The notes beneath the pieces were generated by a model. The model did not search any database. It was not told where the DNA came from and was given only the letters and a program-made list of their open reading frames with translations. The translations under genes were made by a program, and so were the position numbers. This document shows positions 12,145 through 22,596 of a DNA stretch of 30,784 nt, piece by piece. The stretch covers positions 48,275-79,058 of the forward strand of contig BMAT01003632.1 of the NCBI GenBank assembly GCA_019649035.1, given 5' to 3'. Positions within the stretch are counted from its first letter, which is position 1. Every line of letters begins with the position of its first letter. The DNA is from Elysia marginata. Lineage: Eukaryota > Mollusca > Gastropoda > Plakobranchidae.

Positions 12145-12608
12145 GACGATGTGATAAAAGTTCGTTTTGTGTAAAAGACAAATTTTGGTGCAGAAATATT
12201 TTACTATGTCAACATTTTATATTAATTTTGAAAAGGTCCCATATAATCTAATAAAACTAGCGAAAAGCAGTGGATTCATTGATAATAAAACCCAAACTGT
12301 CATAGATGGTCTCAATACTTGCATCATCAGTACAAAGTTCCCACTTTTTTAAATTCATGTCAGAATCACCTACGACTCAAAAAGTGTGGCTTTTTTCATG
12401 TCAGAATCACTCACTACATATTGGGTTTTTAATGCTCTCAATATTGTGTTCTGCAAAAAATATTTGCGTTCAAATTGTTGCTTTCAGCCATTACATATTT
12501 CAAGCAAGATGATAAGACATAGTTTTAGTTCTGAAAAGTTTTATTTCACCTCAAAGTCTGACATGGACATCACTCCCAACATGCCACACGACCTTTTGTC
12601 ACAGGCAC
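12145..12608. mobile_element. 464-bp MITE-like insertion inside the SINE
   Basis: Compared with the intact SINE copy, these 464 bases are extra. The SINE reads CTCTGAAAT then directly ATGAGTTG. AAAT stands on both sides (12141-12144 and 12609-12612), a likely 4-bp target duplication. The ends are imperfect inverted repeats: left TGTGATAAAAGTTCG against right CGACCTTTTGTCACA. A 15-base word TCATGTCAGAATCAC occurs twice inside (about 12358 and 12398). No coding capacity is visible. It is probably a non-autonomous DNA transposon, with superfamily not assigned. Confidence 0.6.
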
Positions 12609-12612
12609 AAAT

Positions 12613-12641
12613 ATGAGTTGAATTTGCTTAGGTGTCTATTG
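12613..12641 (+). mobile_element. SINE middle segment
   Basis: ATGAGTTGAATTTGCTTAGG and the following bases match the second SINE copy directly after its CTGAAAT (near 25,982). The segment ends in GTCTATTG (12634-12641), which is repeated at 14560-14567 on the other side of the LINE insertion. Confidence 0.75.
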
Positions 12642-14559
12642 ACCGTACACCAAACTCAGTAATCCAGGAATTATCAACAAAGCATAAGAACATTCGAATA
12701 CAGATAGAAAACTGTAAATGCGAACAGAAGAGGGCAAAATTAAAAAGAGAAAGAAACTCAGTATTGCACAATATCAGTAAATTAGTATTGAAACAAAGAG
12801 AGACAGAACTTGGTAGAAAGGCAGATTAAATTAACAACGCGCACAATGGCCATTCTATGTTCAAAGCCGTTAAAGAACTTAACAAAAAGCAGCAAGAAAA
12901 TTTGAAAGTAGAAGACACCAATGGAAACTAGCTATAAACCCAAACGACACACTCAACATAATAGCTAGTTTCTTCAAAGAAAAATTCCAAACAGAAACAG
13001 CAACTGAAATCGAGGCATTTACTGGATCGCCGAGAAAGCTACACCAACCCATTACAAAAGAAGAGGTCAAGAAGAGCTTTGATAATCTCAACAACAACAG
13101 AGCACCCGGCGAAGATGGAATTCATGCAGAATTACTAAAATACGGCACACAAGAACTAAATGAACAAATTGCAAAATTATTAAACCAGACATTCGAGAGA
13201 CATGAAAACTTGGACATTAACGCAGGGGAGCTAATCGCAATCCCGAAACCAAAAAAACTGAAAGGACCACCCAAAAACTTAAGACCTATAACGCTCCTAA
13301 ATACCATACGAAAAGCCCTATCTAAGATAGTATTGGAAAGAATCAGACCTCATGTTGAGCAGTATCTATCACACAGTCAAAGTGGTTTTCGACCAAACCA
13401 AAGTACGTCAGATGTCGCATGGACACACAAATGGCTGGCAGCAAAGGTCAACATAGAGAACATAGCAATCAAGATCGCTGGGATTGACATGTCAGCAGCC
13501 TTTGACACGATAAACAGAGAAACCCTGTTAAAGATACTAGAAGACATTGTCAACGAAGATGAACACAGAATTATACGATTTCTTCTGAGCAACACCATTA
13601 TCAATACAAAAATAATTGGAGCAACTGAAAAGAAACCTTTCTTCAGCAACGTCGGCACCCCACAAGGGGATAGCCTCAGTCCCGTCCTGTTCACAATCTA
13701 CCTGGAACACGCTCTTAAAGAAGTAGGACCAGTCCTGCCCAAACCTTCGACTCCACTTGAAAAAGTGTTGCCAAGAGAGATAGCGTACGCAGACGACGTC
13801 GACTTCGTTGCTTTTCAGGACATAGACATCGAAGAAGTAGGTAAAGTTTTAGAAAAATACAATCTGCAAGTGAACGTTGACAAGACAGAATTTACAAATC
13901 TTTCAAGAGGGGAGACAAACTGGCAAACCCCCAAAAAGGTCGGCCCCTGATAGGAGACTAAGAGGATATAGAAAGACGCAAACAACTCTCCTCAGCAGCT
14001 CTAGTAAAACTGAAAAACGTCTGGTTAAAAGGAGACAAAATCACAAAAAATACAAAACTCAAACTCTATAAAGCACTGGTGAAGTCAGTTCTTACCTATA
14101 ACTGCGGAACATGGGCACCTACACAATCACAAGAAGAAAGACTTAACGCGTTCCATAGAAAACAACTAAAGAAAGTACTCAACATCAAGTACCCCGTGAA
14201 AATAACAAATTCATCTCTGTACAATAAGTGCAATGAACGCCCTCTTTCGGCCTTTTCGGTCATATATTGAGACGAGACAGCCAAATTCCCACTAATCAAG
14301 CAATGAGCGGATATTTCGTGACGGAAGGCAGCAAATTCAAAGGACGTCCACTAACAACACTCCCTGTCGTCCTCAACCGAGACCTTTCCCCAATCATAAA
14401 CAGCAACTTGCAACTGAAAAGCAGCAACGATCTAGAGCACCTGAGATCTATAGCACAGCAGAGAGACGAGTGGACCAAGCTTACAGCGAGGATTCGAGAA
14501 GCAGCCAAGGCGTCCCAGTCGGAGCACTGAGATGCGAAAGGCCCTAAGAGAAGAGAAGA
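12642..14559 (+). pseudogene. 5'-truncated LINE: decayed reverse transcriptase inserted in the SINE
   Basis: The best-preserved part is the 13210-13950 frame, open upstream to about 12,930. It shows RAPGEDGI, LRPITLLNT, SGFRPNQST, motif A DMSAAFDT (13486-13509), motif B GTPQGDSLSP (13654-13683) and the catalytic YADD (13786-13797). This is a group II-intron-like reverse transcriptase of a non-LTR retrotransposon. The C-terminal part continues at 13950-14530 with ERRKQLSSAALVKLKNVW, LTYNCGTWAP and a final LRSIAQQRDEW segment ending at TGA 14528-14530. Breaks include a stop near 12,826, a lost base near 12,926, a frameshift near 13,940 followed by a stop, and a frameshift near 14,245. The copy is therefore dead. 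The 3' UTR is only about 15 bases and ends in an AAGAG repeat tail. GTCTATTG flanks it on both sides. The endonuclease part is absent through 5' truncation. The clade is not assigned. Confidence 0.88.
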
Positions 14560-14567
14560 GTCTATTG

Positions 14568-14636
14568 GCCTGCTGGGGAAAATATGTAAAGCCTTGAAAC
14601 AGCCTTCGGCGGGGGAAGACTATAAACATATTTTTT
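14568..14636 (+). mobile_element. SINE 3' tail
   Basis: GCCTGCTGGGGAAAATATG through the CCTTCGGCGG core to AAACATATTTTTT matches the tail of the second SINE copy (26,010-26,080). It looks at first like the 3' UTR of the adjacent LINE. The target duplication and the second copy show that it belongs to the interrupted SINE. Confidence 0.8.
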
Positions 14637-17352
14637 GCTATACTTAATGGTAGTATTTTATATGTATCAGCACATAAGAACAGCTTACAGCAGTCCAGCA
14701 TAATTTGGGCTTCTCAGTTTTCAAACATTCAACAAAGAAAGTTAGACTAGTGAGTTAACAGATCCTGTCTTACTGTGCTTTATTGTAACTCTTAGTCTCG
14801 CAACGTTGTGTGCAAAATTTACAGTAAAAAGTAAAACTGTATCACACACTTTGTTTGAGAAACAAAGGGATAGTGTTTTTATGAATGATTCTGTGATGCA
14901 AGATTTGCTTTGAGCGAACAAAACACAGAAAATTTCTCAATAGTACATAAACAGAAATACTCAGAAAATAAGGGAAGTAATCAACCTCATACTTTGTTTA
15001 AATTAAAAAATAAGTTATTTATTTACAGGTCGCATACATGTATATGTTGAAGAAGTTTGGTACTTTTTTGTAATATCTAGTCATAACATAAATAAATTCT
15101 ATTAATGTAATACATTTACAACGAAGAAAGATATGGGCCTTTAGGTTGCAAGAGTAAAATGATATGTTAACAAAATAATGTAGACAGCATGTTAAAAGTA
15201 AAAACTGTGGGCAAAAAAGCATTACTGAATTATACAAAAATGTTCAATTACAAAAATTTAAACCAAGGTTCTGTTCAAAATTTCAAAAACTTTGAAAGAT
15301 AACTTTATATTGGATTAAAGATAAAGGGCTTCTTAGGTTTAAAATCTAGATTAAAATTGTAAAACCTAATCTAATGTTTATATACATATAAGTAATTTAG
15401 AAGCACTACAGATTGTGACTTAGCAAAAGTAATAGACAAAAATTTGTTGCTAGCATTGTTTTTACCCAACCTTTTAAAATGAAGAATCTGTAATCCTTAA
15501 TTCCCTGTTTCTCTCCCTCTGGCTTTGTGTTTCTATGTCTGTCTGTGTGTCTGTTTATCTGTCTCTGTCTGTCTCTTACTCTGTGTCTGTCTCTTACTCT
15601 CTGTCTGTCAATCTCTCAAATTCACAAAATTTAAATAGTTCTAGTTAAACCAAACAACTGTCTTGGCTTCTTAAAAAAATATTTTTGTCCAAAACTTGTC
15701 AACCATTTGATCAAAGCTTGGCCCCATCACAAAAAAAATCTTCTTGACAGGTTGGTAGACACACTGTGTTCACTTCTGTTCTCATGGTGCTCCCCTAGAA
15801 AATTGAGGTAAAAAGAAATTGAAACTTGCATGAAAATGATAAATTTAAGATCAGAATTTCAAATTTGTATAACTTGAGTTGTAGGCTACATCCCCACCCT
15901 CCCAGTACCTCATCCCTACTTTTTTTCCTTTTTTTTTTTTTTTTTGGTTCAAGTATAATACGCAAGGGTTTCATAGAATAGTTTAATAGAAATAACAAAA
16001 AGGTTTTGAATTAGCTGGAAAAGTCCCAAAAACTATTTTTTAAGAGTTATGAGATCAACTACATTTTTTTATGCTTAAAAATTATCATATAACATTGAAG
16101 AATAATGAAACGTTTTCAAAGTAAAAACGCATTTTGAACAGAGGTAAAAACTATTATTTAAGTTCAAAACCTTTTATGGGAAGGGGGAGGTGGGCATGTT
16201 TTCCATACCACTTTTTTATTACCAGATGGATAAAAAAAATATGCTTGTTGCAATAGTATTGTAATTTAAAATATTCAACTTGAAAATAGAAAAATAAACA
16301 AAATGAAAATTTCCTCATAGCAAAACAATGAAAACAAATTTTGTTTTTACAAATTAATATATGCCCAGCACTTAGTTACCTTATTTACTCAATTTACTAA
16401 ATTTATTCAAAAGTAAACTCTGGGGATTCCTTGCTTCTGATTTGAAAGGCACTAACAACAAAATAAAAAAATCTATTGCCTTCCCCCGCACTCCCCCCCC
16501 TTTCTACGCACACACACAAATAAAAACTATGTAACTATCATACACAATATTGCCTTTTCAATATTTTTACTGCATGTCTACCTCTTAATGTTTCCTGCCC
16601 AAAAATCGTGAAAAAATATAAAACAACAAAATTGAACAAAAATTATTTACTCAATATTATATTTCATCTAGTAAAAAGCCACCCTTAAAAGTAGATATAG
16701 TAAAAGTATCATGATTTGAATCTCTTGTAAAAAGTAAAAACTTTGAATTAAGAACTGGCCCTTGCATACATGCGGAAAATAAATGATTTCATGGGCCAAG
16801 GATACATCTGTGTGGGTTCTGAGATGGTAACTTTGCGCTGTGAGTGTCAATCATAAGATTTTAAACTGACTTGGATCAGAAGGAAAAAAAAACTGAAGCC
16901 TTCATATAAACTTTGAAATAGGAGAATTCAACTCATCAACCTCAAATTATGGGACCATATATAAACTAAAGAGGAGATAACAGCTTTACACTTAATGAAA
17001 TTCAAATTAGGTGATTTGAATTTTATTTTAGAGGTTTCAACTATTTATTTTTAACTCTATGTAACAAATAAACCTTTTAAAAAAATGACAAGTCAATATA
17101 GAGTTGACTGAGAGCACAGTTATCAGTTATGGTAAAATGCTGTGGAAATGAAATGTTGGAAATTAATGAACTAAAAAATATATACTGAATCGAGGAATTG
17201 ATTTTTTTTTTTTTAAATTAGTCTTGATTTCAGGCAAAAGTATTTCTTTGATCATGAGAAATTTTGATTTTATCAGATCTCACTCTCATTTTCAAGCACA
17301 TATATTTTCTTTGAAAAAAAAATAACAAAAACGACAACAAAAAAATGACACA
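14637..17352. other. Gene-free AT-rich stretch
   Basis: I see no coding exon. It includes a TCTG/TCTC simple repeat (about 15,510-15,620), a long T tract (about 15,927-15,945) and a C/A-rich patch (about 16,485-16,518). A small last exon or 3' UTR of TMEM216 (minus strand) could lie anywhere here or up to 19,371 and would be hard to see. Confidence 0.45.
15510..15620. repeat. (TCTG/TCTC)n simple repeat
   Basis: An imperfect run of CTGTCTCT and GTCTGTCT words, pyrimidine-rich on the plus strand. Confidence 0.9.
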
Positions 17353-17354
17353 TA

Positions 17355-18204
17355 CAGTCAAACCTGCCTAGCCAACCACCTGTATTGGCGACTGCTTTCC
17401 TATTATTTCCCTGTATTATTTCTATCTTGATATCTTTCACAGTGACCACCTTACCTTATCAACGCGACCGAGGACAGCTATTTATCTCATACTACTCTTT
17501 AAAATCTCTTTAAAAAAAAAACTCTGCAACATGCACACTTTTGACCTGAGAAAAACCATTCAGCTGCCAATCCAGAACTCTGACATGCTCCTCCCTCCCA
17601 GTCCCCCAAATGTTTGAGTTTACATGAGACCCAAACCTACTAATAAGATGGCGTTTGGCAACCAGATGGATAGCCAGGATAAAACTGATTGGTGGTCACA
17701 AGGCAGAGCAAAATATAAGCAATAGATTAGGTACCCACACATCTATGCCTCTGGCTTAATTGTTTACCTAGGGTCGTTACCTAGGGTTTGGCTGATTATT
17801 TAGTTGTGCAATAGGGGCAATAGAGGGTGTAGATTTAGATAAAGGTATTTAAGTTTTTAAGACACTGCCATGAACAAATGGTCACCAGTTTGTCACATCT
17901 GTCAATAGGCTGAAGATATTATTGATCAACATATATGAAAATTACCACAACTTGGATTAGAAAGATTCTGTAAATGTAAAGAGACAGAAATGTCTCAGAG
18001 TTGAATTGAAAGGATAAGCTTTAATCAAAATAATATCAGCATTGGCTAGCCACTTCCTGATTTTGTAGTCATCAAACTGGTGAATCAACAAGGTTCAGTT
18101 TTACAAGCTTGTTCACCAATGCCAGTTTTGCCACTACCTGTTCATCACATTCACAACCACAATTATTATTGATCTTCAATGGTCGCCTTAGGCATGTTTG
18201 ACTG
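17355..18204. mobile_element. 850-bp inverted-repeat element, pogo/Tigger-like ends
   Basis: The left end reads CAGTCAAACCTGCCTA from 17355. The right end is its inverse, TAGGCATGTTTGACTG, ending at 18204, with one mismatch in sixteen. Both are flanked by TA (17353-17354 and 18205-18206), the target duplication of the Tc1/mariner/pogo superfamily. Ends beginning CAGTCAAACC are typical of pogo/Tigger-type families. The subterminal zones also resemble each other (GGCGAC motifs). No transposase frame remains, so this is non-autonomous or internally deleted. Confidence 0.75.
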
Positions 18205-18206
18205 TA

Positions 18207-19371
18207 CATTTAAGTAACACTAAATGGATGTTCAAACCTGAACTAAAAATCAAAGTATGAAACTATTACTTATACGTCTTAATCTTGGTCATGGATCAAA
18301 AAAGGTAGTCATCACTGAGGAGAATTTAAAATTGGTGATACATATTTCATGATGTGTACTACGGCCAATACATCAGTCATATAAATGGTCAGTTTATTTC
18401 TTTCAATATACAATTAGAGAAATTTCGATTTAGAAAATCACCACTTGACACCTTTAGGGATAAATTGAGTTTCAAAGCTCAAATAACAATTGTGATGTAC
18501 AGCTTTTTATACATTACAAGGAAAGTCATACAAAATTTAGTAAATAAAGTAACTCCCCAGTCTCAGCATAATTTCAGACTTTCATTTGAAAAGGCTTAAG
18601 GAAGGTTGCATTTCCCTCAACTCTTAGATTTCTTAAATAAAAATTTATACAAACTGATGAAGAAAAACAAAATTAGATTGCCATTATGGGTTAACTTCAA
18701 GTAAAAGATTTCCTTAAGGTGTTGACTCCAATCAGATTCTACTGCACATAAAGTGATCACTAAGGATGTGAAGTGCTTAAAACAGAGCCTGGGGTAAAAA
18801 TAAAGATGTAGTGACTATACATTTTTGTTTCTGTAGCCCACAACTTTTTTTTAAAGGAATGTTCAATGATTCTAATGCATATCTTTGGAGAAACCAAAAG
18901 TTGAAACATTGACATTAAAGTCTAGAATAAAGGAGAAATCTGTGCATAAAAAAAACAATAAAAATATACCTTGAGAATAAAACAAATGTTGAATGCCACA
19001 TTTTTGCATGCTTCAATCAATAATACTTTACCTCTAAATATTTAAATTTCATGAAATCAACATAACTTTTGGAAAAAATGTATATGACATTTTGTTGGTT
19101 TCACATTCAAAAAAAAAATTCTTTCCTTAAAACTGGAAGATTTTTTAAAAATCAAATTCTGACATCAGACTTGTCAAGGGTAGTTTGGAGACAAAGTGCA
19201 CCACACAAAAGATGCATTATAAAATAAAACAAAAAGTAGAGCCCTCTATCACACCCCTACCTTACCCTTCCCTGTTACCTCTCTAACCTTAAGCTAATAG
19301 TTTGCGCACTACAGCAGTACTTTAAAAGAAGGAAAAAAAGCAGGAAAAAAATCTATGTATGCAACACTTAC
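18207..19371. other. Downstream region or last intron of TMEM216
   Basis: AT-rich, no supported exon found. If TMEM216 splices at the donor at 19370-19371, its final exon lies to the left of this point. If it reads through to the TAA at 19368-19370, this is 3' UTR and flank. Confidence 0.4.
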
Positions 19372-19573
19372 TTAGCAAATGTTATGATGGATATGATGCC
19401 AAAAATGATCTCCATTCCAATGAAAAACAGCTGAATAGCAGCGAGTATCACTTCCACACGAAGAACATAGGTCTGCCACAACAACACAAAAAGCACACCA
19501 AATACAGATGCTACACTCAGGATCACACAAATAAGGACACCCGAAATTTGTTCTGTGAGGTTGCCACGACGAC
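19372..19573 (-). CDS. TMEM216: TMEM216 exon encoding transmembrane helices 3 and 4
   Basis: On the minus strand an acceptor (CCCTTTAG, AG at 19574-19575) opens 202 bases. They complete the Gly codon split with the preceding exon, then read RRGNLTEQISG, a hydrophobic helix, QTYVLR, and a second helix containing IQLFFIGMEIIFG. QTYVLRLE and LFF.G.E at this spacing are hallmarks of vertebrate TMEM216, a tetraspan protein of the ciliary transition zone (MKS/B9 module) mutated in Joubert and Meckel syndromes. The exon ends at a consensus donor (GCTAA then GTAAGTG), leaving two bases of a codon. The frame would also hit a TAA at 19368-19370 two residues after TF, so a read-through C-terminus is possible. 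The vertebrate protein is a few residues longer, which favours a short last exon to the left. Confidence 0.9.
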
Positions 19574-20025
19574 CTAAAGGGGGAGAAAGAGAAAGGAATA
19601 TTATTTTGTAAAAGTTATAATCCCATTGAAGCTCTTTCCAGAGCAGTAGCACACAAAGTTTAGAGTTCACAAGCCAGCCTTGAGAAAAGTTTTATTTTTA
19701 TCTTTTTAGTAATGTTTTTATACTTCCTACCAATGAAAATGAAATAAAATAACAGTCCAATATTTTTACTTTGTTAAAGTAAATAAGAATACCGCACAAA
19801 ATTATTGCTCTTTTGCAAGCAATTTGTCTCAAATATAAGTTTCACAAAAGGGACGATAATAATAATCTCATTGTAGATGGCAATATTTTAAATATATCTT
19901 AGGGAAAGAGAGGGGAACAAGGAGTAATGGTAGGGGTGGTCTGTGTTGTTTTTAAAATATTTTTACTTAAGTTTGTGTATCCTCAAAAAAAGCAAAATCA
20001 GTTACACCATACATACAGTTCAGAT

Positions 20026-20050
20026 ATTTTGTTCCTCATGGGAACAAAAT
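20026..20050. repeat. Perfect hairpin in a TMEM216 intron
   Basis: ATTTTGTTCC, five bases, then GGAACAAAAT: a 10-bp perfect inverted repeat just left of the second exon. No function assigned. Confidence 0.7.
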
Positions 20051-20141
20051 AAAACTTTGAATTATCAGTATACATTATAGAAAGATATAATTGGTAGTCT
20101 GAGAGCACATGTAGTTGAAATGAAGTGAATATTGCACAAAC

Positions 20142-20234
20142 CAAAAAACAGGCGAGGTGCCTCCACAGCCGCCAACAAGAATAACAATATCACTTCTGCA
20201 GCAAGCACATTTGAGGCATAGGGCAATGTCTCTC
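20142..20234 (-). CDS. TMEM216: TMEM216 exon encoding transmembrane helix 2
   Basis: The minus-strand acceptor TTTTTTTTTCAG (ending 20235) and donor TTTTG then GTTTGTG (from 20141) define 93 bases. The two first bases complete the Gly codon left by the upstream exon, giving GETLPYASN, a helix rich in Leu/Ala/Val, and the ending APRLFFG. Vertebrate TMEM216 has LPYPTAN and IRLFFG at the same places. The last base joins GT of the next exon as the final Gly. Phases fit on both sides without adjustment. The donor GTTTGT is weaker than consensus. Confidence 0.92.
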
Positions 20235-20704
20235 CTGAAAAAAAAAGGAACAAATAGCCGTTTATAATTATTCAATTGCCTAAGTTGTGTGAAAAAAGCT
20301 CAGGTACTAAAATATGAAAAGACTCTTTTAAAAAATAAACCCTTGTTTAAGCCTAATAGAACGTTTATTTGTAATTGCTAAATCTTTTGAAAGTGGACAA
20401 AAAGCCAGTCAAAAAAAGTTTTATCTATTTTTTTGTGTACCCAATCGAAATCCTATATCTGAAGCATTTTAACAATCTATCACAAAAACACACTCAGAAG
20501 AGCACAGAAATACACACAGTATTTAAGACCAATGGTTTCAGGTTATGTGAAGTATAAAAAATAGCTCACCTGGCTAAGATTTATGCATAGATACATGAAG
20601 ATAGCAGCAAAAGAAAGACAAACCAAGAAAAGGCATATTTTTTAAAGTTAGACAATTCATGCTCTTTAATATCCATTTGAGGCTGTGACACAAGGTCGCC
20701 ATTT

Positions 20705-21081
20705 TGTCCGTTGTGATGGTGGACAAATTGTAAAGGCATATTAAAGAAAAATAAGGCTGTCATAAAAAAGTTCTTGCCCTGTATCCATCTCAAACTACAT
20801 TATTTAGTAGTGTTAAAAATTTTATCCCAAAAAACCTTATGGCTTAAAAGAAACGGAGGAAAAAAATAATTAAAAATCTGTCGGTTGTGATGCAAGACAA
20901 ATTGCATCACAACTGACATATTTTTGCTGTAACCGTTTCTATATTTCTTCATCAATTCACTTAAAATTTCTGACAAAGTATTATTATGCAATTTAAGAAG
21001 ACATAACATCACATTATTATGACAATATGGTAAGTTTCTATGTTATTTCTGAAAATATTTTGTTTCCCATCACAACAGACA
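20705..21081. repeat. Inverted-repeat cluster with four copies of a GTTGTGATG motif
   Basis: Direct copies start at 20706 (GTCCGTTGTGATGG) and about 20880 (GTCGGTTGTGATGC). Inverted copies lie at about 20903-20917 (GCATCACAACTGAC) and 21068-21080 (CATCACAACAGAC). The middle two face each other across eight bases as a 15-bp hairpin with one mismatch. The layout suggests two back-to-back short inverted-repeat transposons or one symmetrical MITE, inserted in the TMEM216 intron between helix 1 and helix 2. Confidence 0.65.
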
Positions 21082-21204
21082 GGCTCATTTCATCATCACT
21101 AAAAGAAGATAAGAATAGGTTTTTTACATTGATTTTCATGTTAAAGAGATATTGCAGGCAGGTAGAAAATGTTGTTATCCTTTGAAAGGTCAAATCTAGC
21201 TTAC

Positions 21205-21298
21205 CTTTGAACACAAATAACAGGATTTCACAGACAAAAAAGAATGTGAAGTACCATCCATTTAGAAAAAGAAGAATTTGATAAGGTAAAGACGAACG
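21205..21298 (-). CDS. TMEM216: TMEM216 exon encoding transmembrane helix 1
   Basis: It starts after the minus-strand acceptor GGAACACAG (ending 21299) and ends at CAAAG then GTAAGC. The 94 bases read RSSLPYQILLFLNGWYF, then a Phe/Leu-rich helix and FVFK with one base of the next Gly. The QILLFLNGWY motif and the K-G junction match vertebrate TMEM216 (QILFFLNGWY, YKG). This is the strongest single identifier of the gene. The exon begins in phase 0. About 120 coding residues are covered by the three exons, close to the full length of the roughly 145-residue family. Confidence 0.92.
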
Positions 21299-22277
21299 CT
21301 GTGTTCCAGTCAAGGAGATTTAACAGTGAATTAAAATTGAACCAAAATGTGTCATTAAGATTAACATTCAATTTGACTTCAGAAAAGAAATAAATTAAGA
21401 TCACTAAAAGTTCAGCATTTATTTTAATATTTGAGAGCAATATTGGATACATGAACAAGAAAATATTTTTTTCCACTGGGCCTACATAAAAATAAACATT
21501 GAATTAGTTTTAAAAATCAAACATATTTTTTTCAAGTTTTTGGTTCAAGGCTTACAAAACCTACATAATTTGAATATTTTTAAACTATCTTTATAAAAAC
21601 TCAAAAAGCTTTCATCCACTTTTTAAAACCATTACCCTTATGGAAGGTTGAACTTTTTATGACTGCATATAATGTGAAATATTTTTGCTCTGGGCGGGAA
21701 GCAGATTCTTTATCACAAAAAACTCAACATTGGTGTACATCCTGTTTGTGCCCCTTTTATTTAAATACAAATATGCCCTGATTAGGCTTTGTTGAGCCAA
21801 CATAGGGATCATTGACATGTCCTTAAACTTAAAGACCATGGCTCATGATACTTTTTCACCATCGTTTATAGAAGCCTGTAATTACATAAGTCAATAGATT
21901 CAGCCATTTGGCAAGACTAGTGAAGGATACAACAACTTGTGTTCGACCTGAAAAACAAAAACAAACAAACAAATATGAGTAATGTACTAATATGGTAAAG
22001 CAAATGACTGAAAACTAACTTTAAATTCTTTTTAAGTGATTCAAATGGTCATCACAGAATTTTTTACAAAACAATATGTCTTGAAAAATTTCACTCTTTT
22101 TAAAAAGTGAAAATGTGCAGAGCCAGCCCTTCTTTTATATTAAGACTCGTTATTTTAAAAAAAAATTTGCAGGTAGTAAGCCAGATTTAACATGAGTAAT
22201 ACAAAAAGTTGTTTTATCTAAAACAAGGTGATACTTTTATCAATTTCTAGCTCACACTCAAAATGTATACATGTATT

Positions 22278-22589
22278 CAGGGATGCAAGCCCCTTATGCA
22301 CAAAAAGCAAGAAAATTTTAACATCCCTATAAAGTGTTCGCCTGACACTGATAACCAACAGCTAGCCCAGTAGAATCTTTGATAGATCAACTAAAAAAGG
22401 TAGATAAACTACAATAGTAGGGCCTACACAGATGTACAACTCAAAAGAAGTGTTTGGTTTTCTATGCTGAAGTTTGGAGGCTTTTCTTTAACAATTTAAG
22501 TCTTAGGTTTTTAAAAACTTCCTGCTTTTTGGCTAAAGAAAATTGCTAAAAATCGGAATTCCTGTAAAAATTGGAACACTTGCATCCCT
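22278..22589. mobile_element. 312-bp hAT-like MITE
   Basis: The left end CAGGGATGCAAG and the right end CTTGCATCCCT are inverted repeats. The similarity continues inward (AAAAAGCAAGAAAATTTT against AAAAAGCAGGAAGTTTTT on the other strand). ATGTATT flanks both ends (22271-22277 and 22590-22596). A CAGGG-type end with a 7-8-bp duplication fits hAT elements. There is no coding capacity. It lies inside the probable first intron of TMEM216. Confidence 0.78.
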
Positions 22590-22596
22590 ATGTATT

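Noticed and set aside
14568-14636. This stretch as the 3' UTR of the adjacent LINE
   Set aside because: The second SINE copy and the GTCTATTG duplication show that it is the SINE tail.
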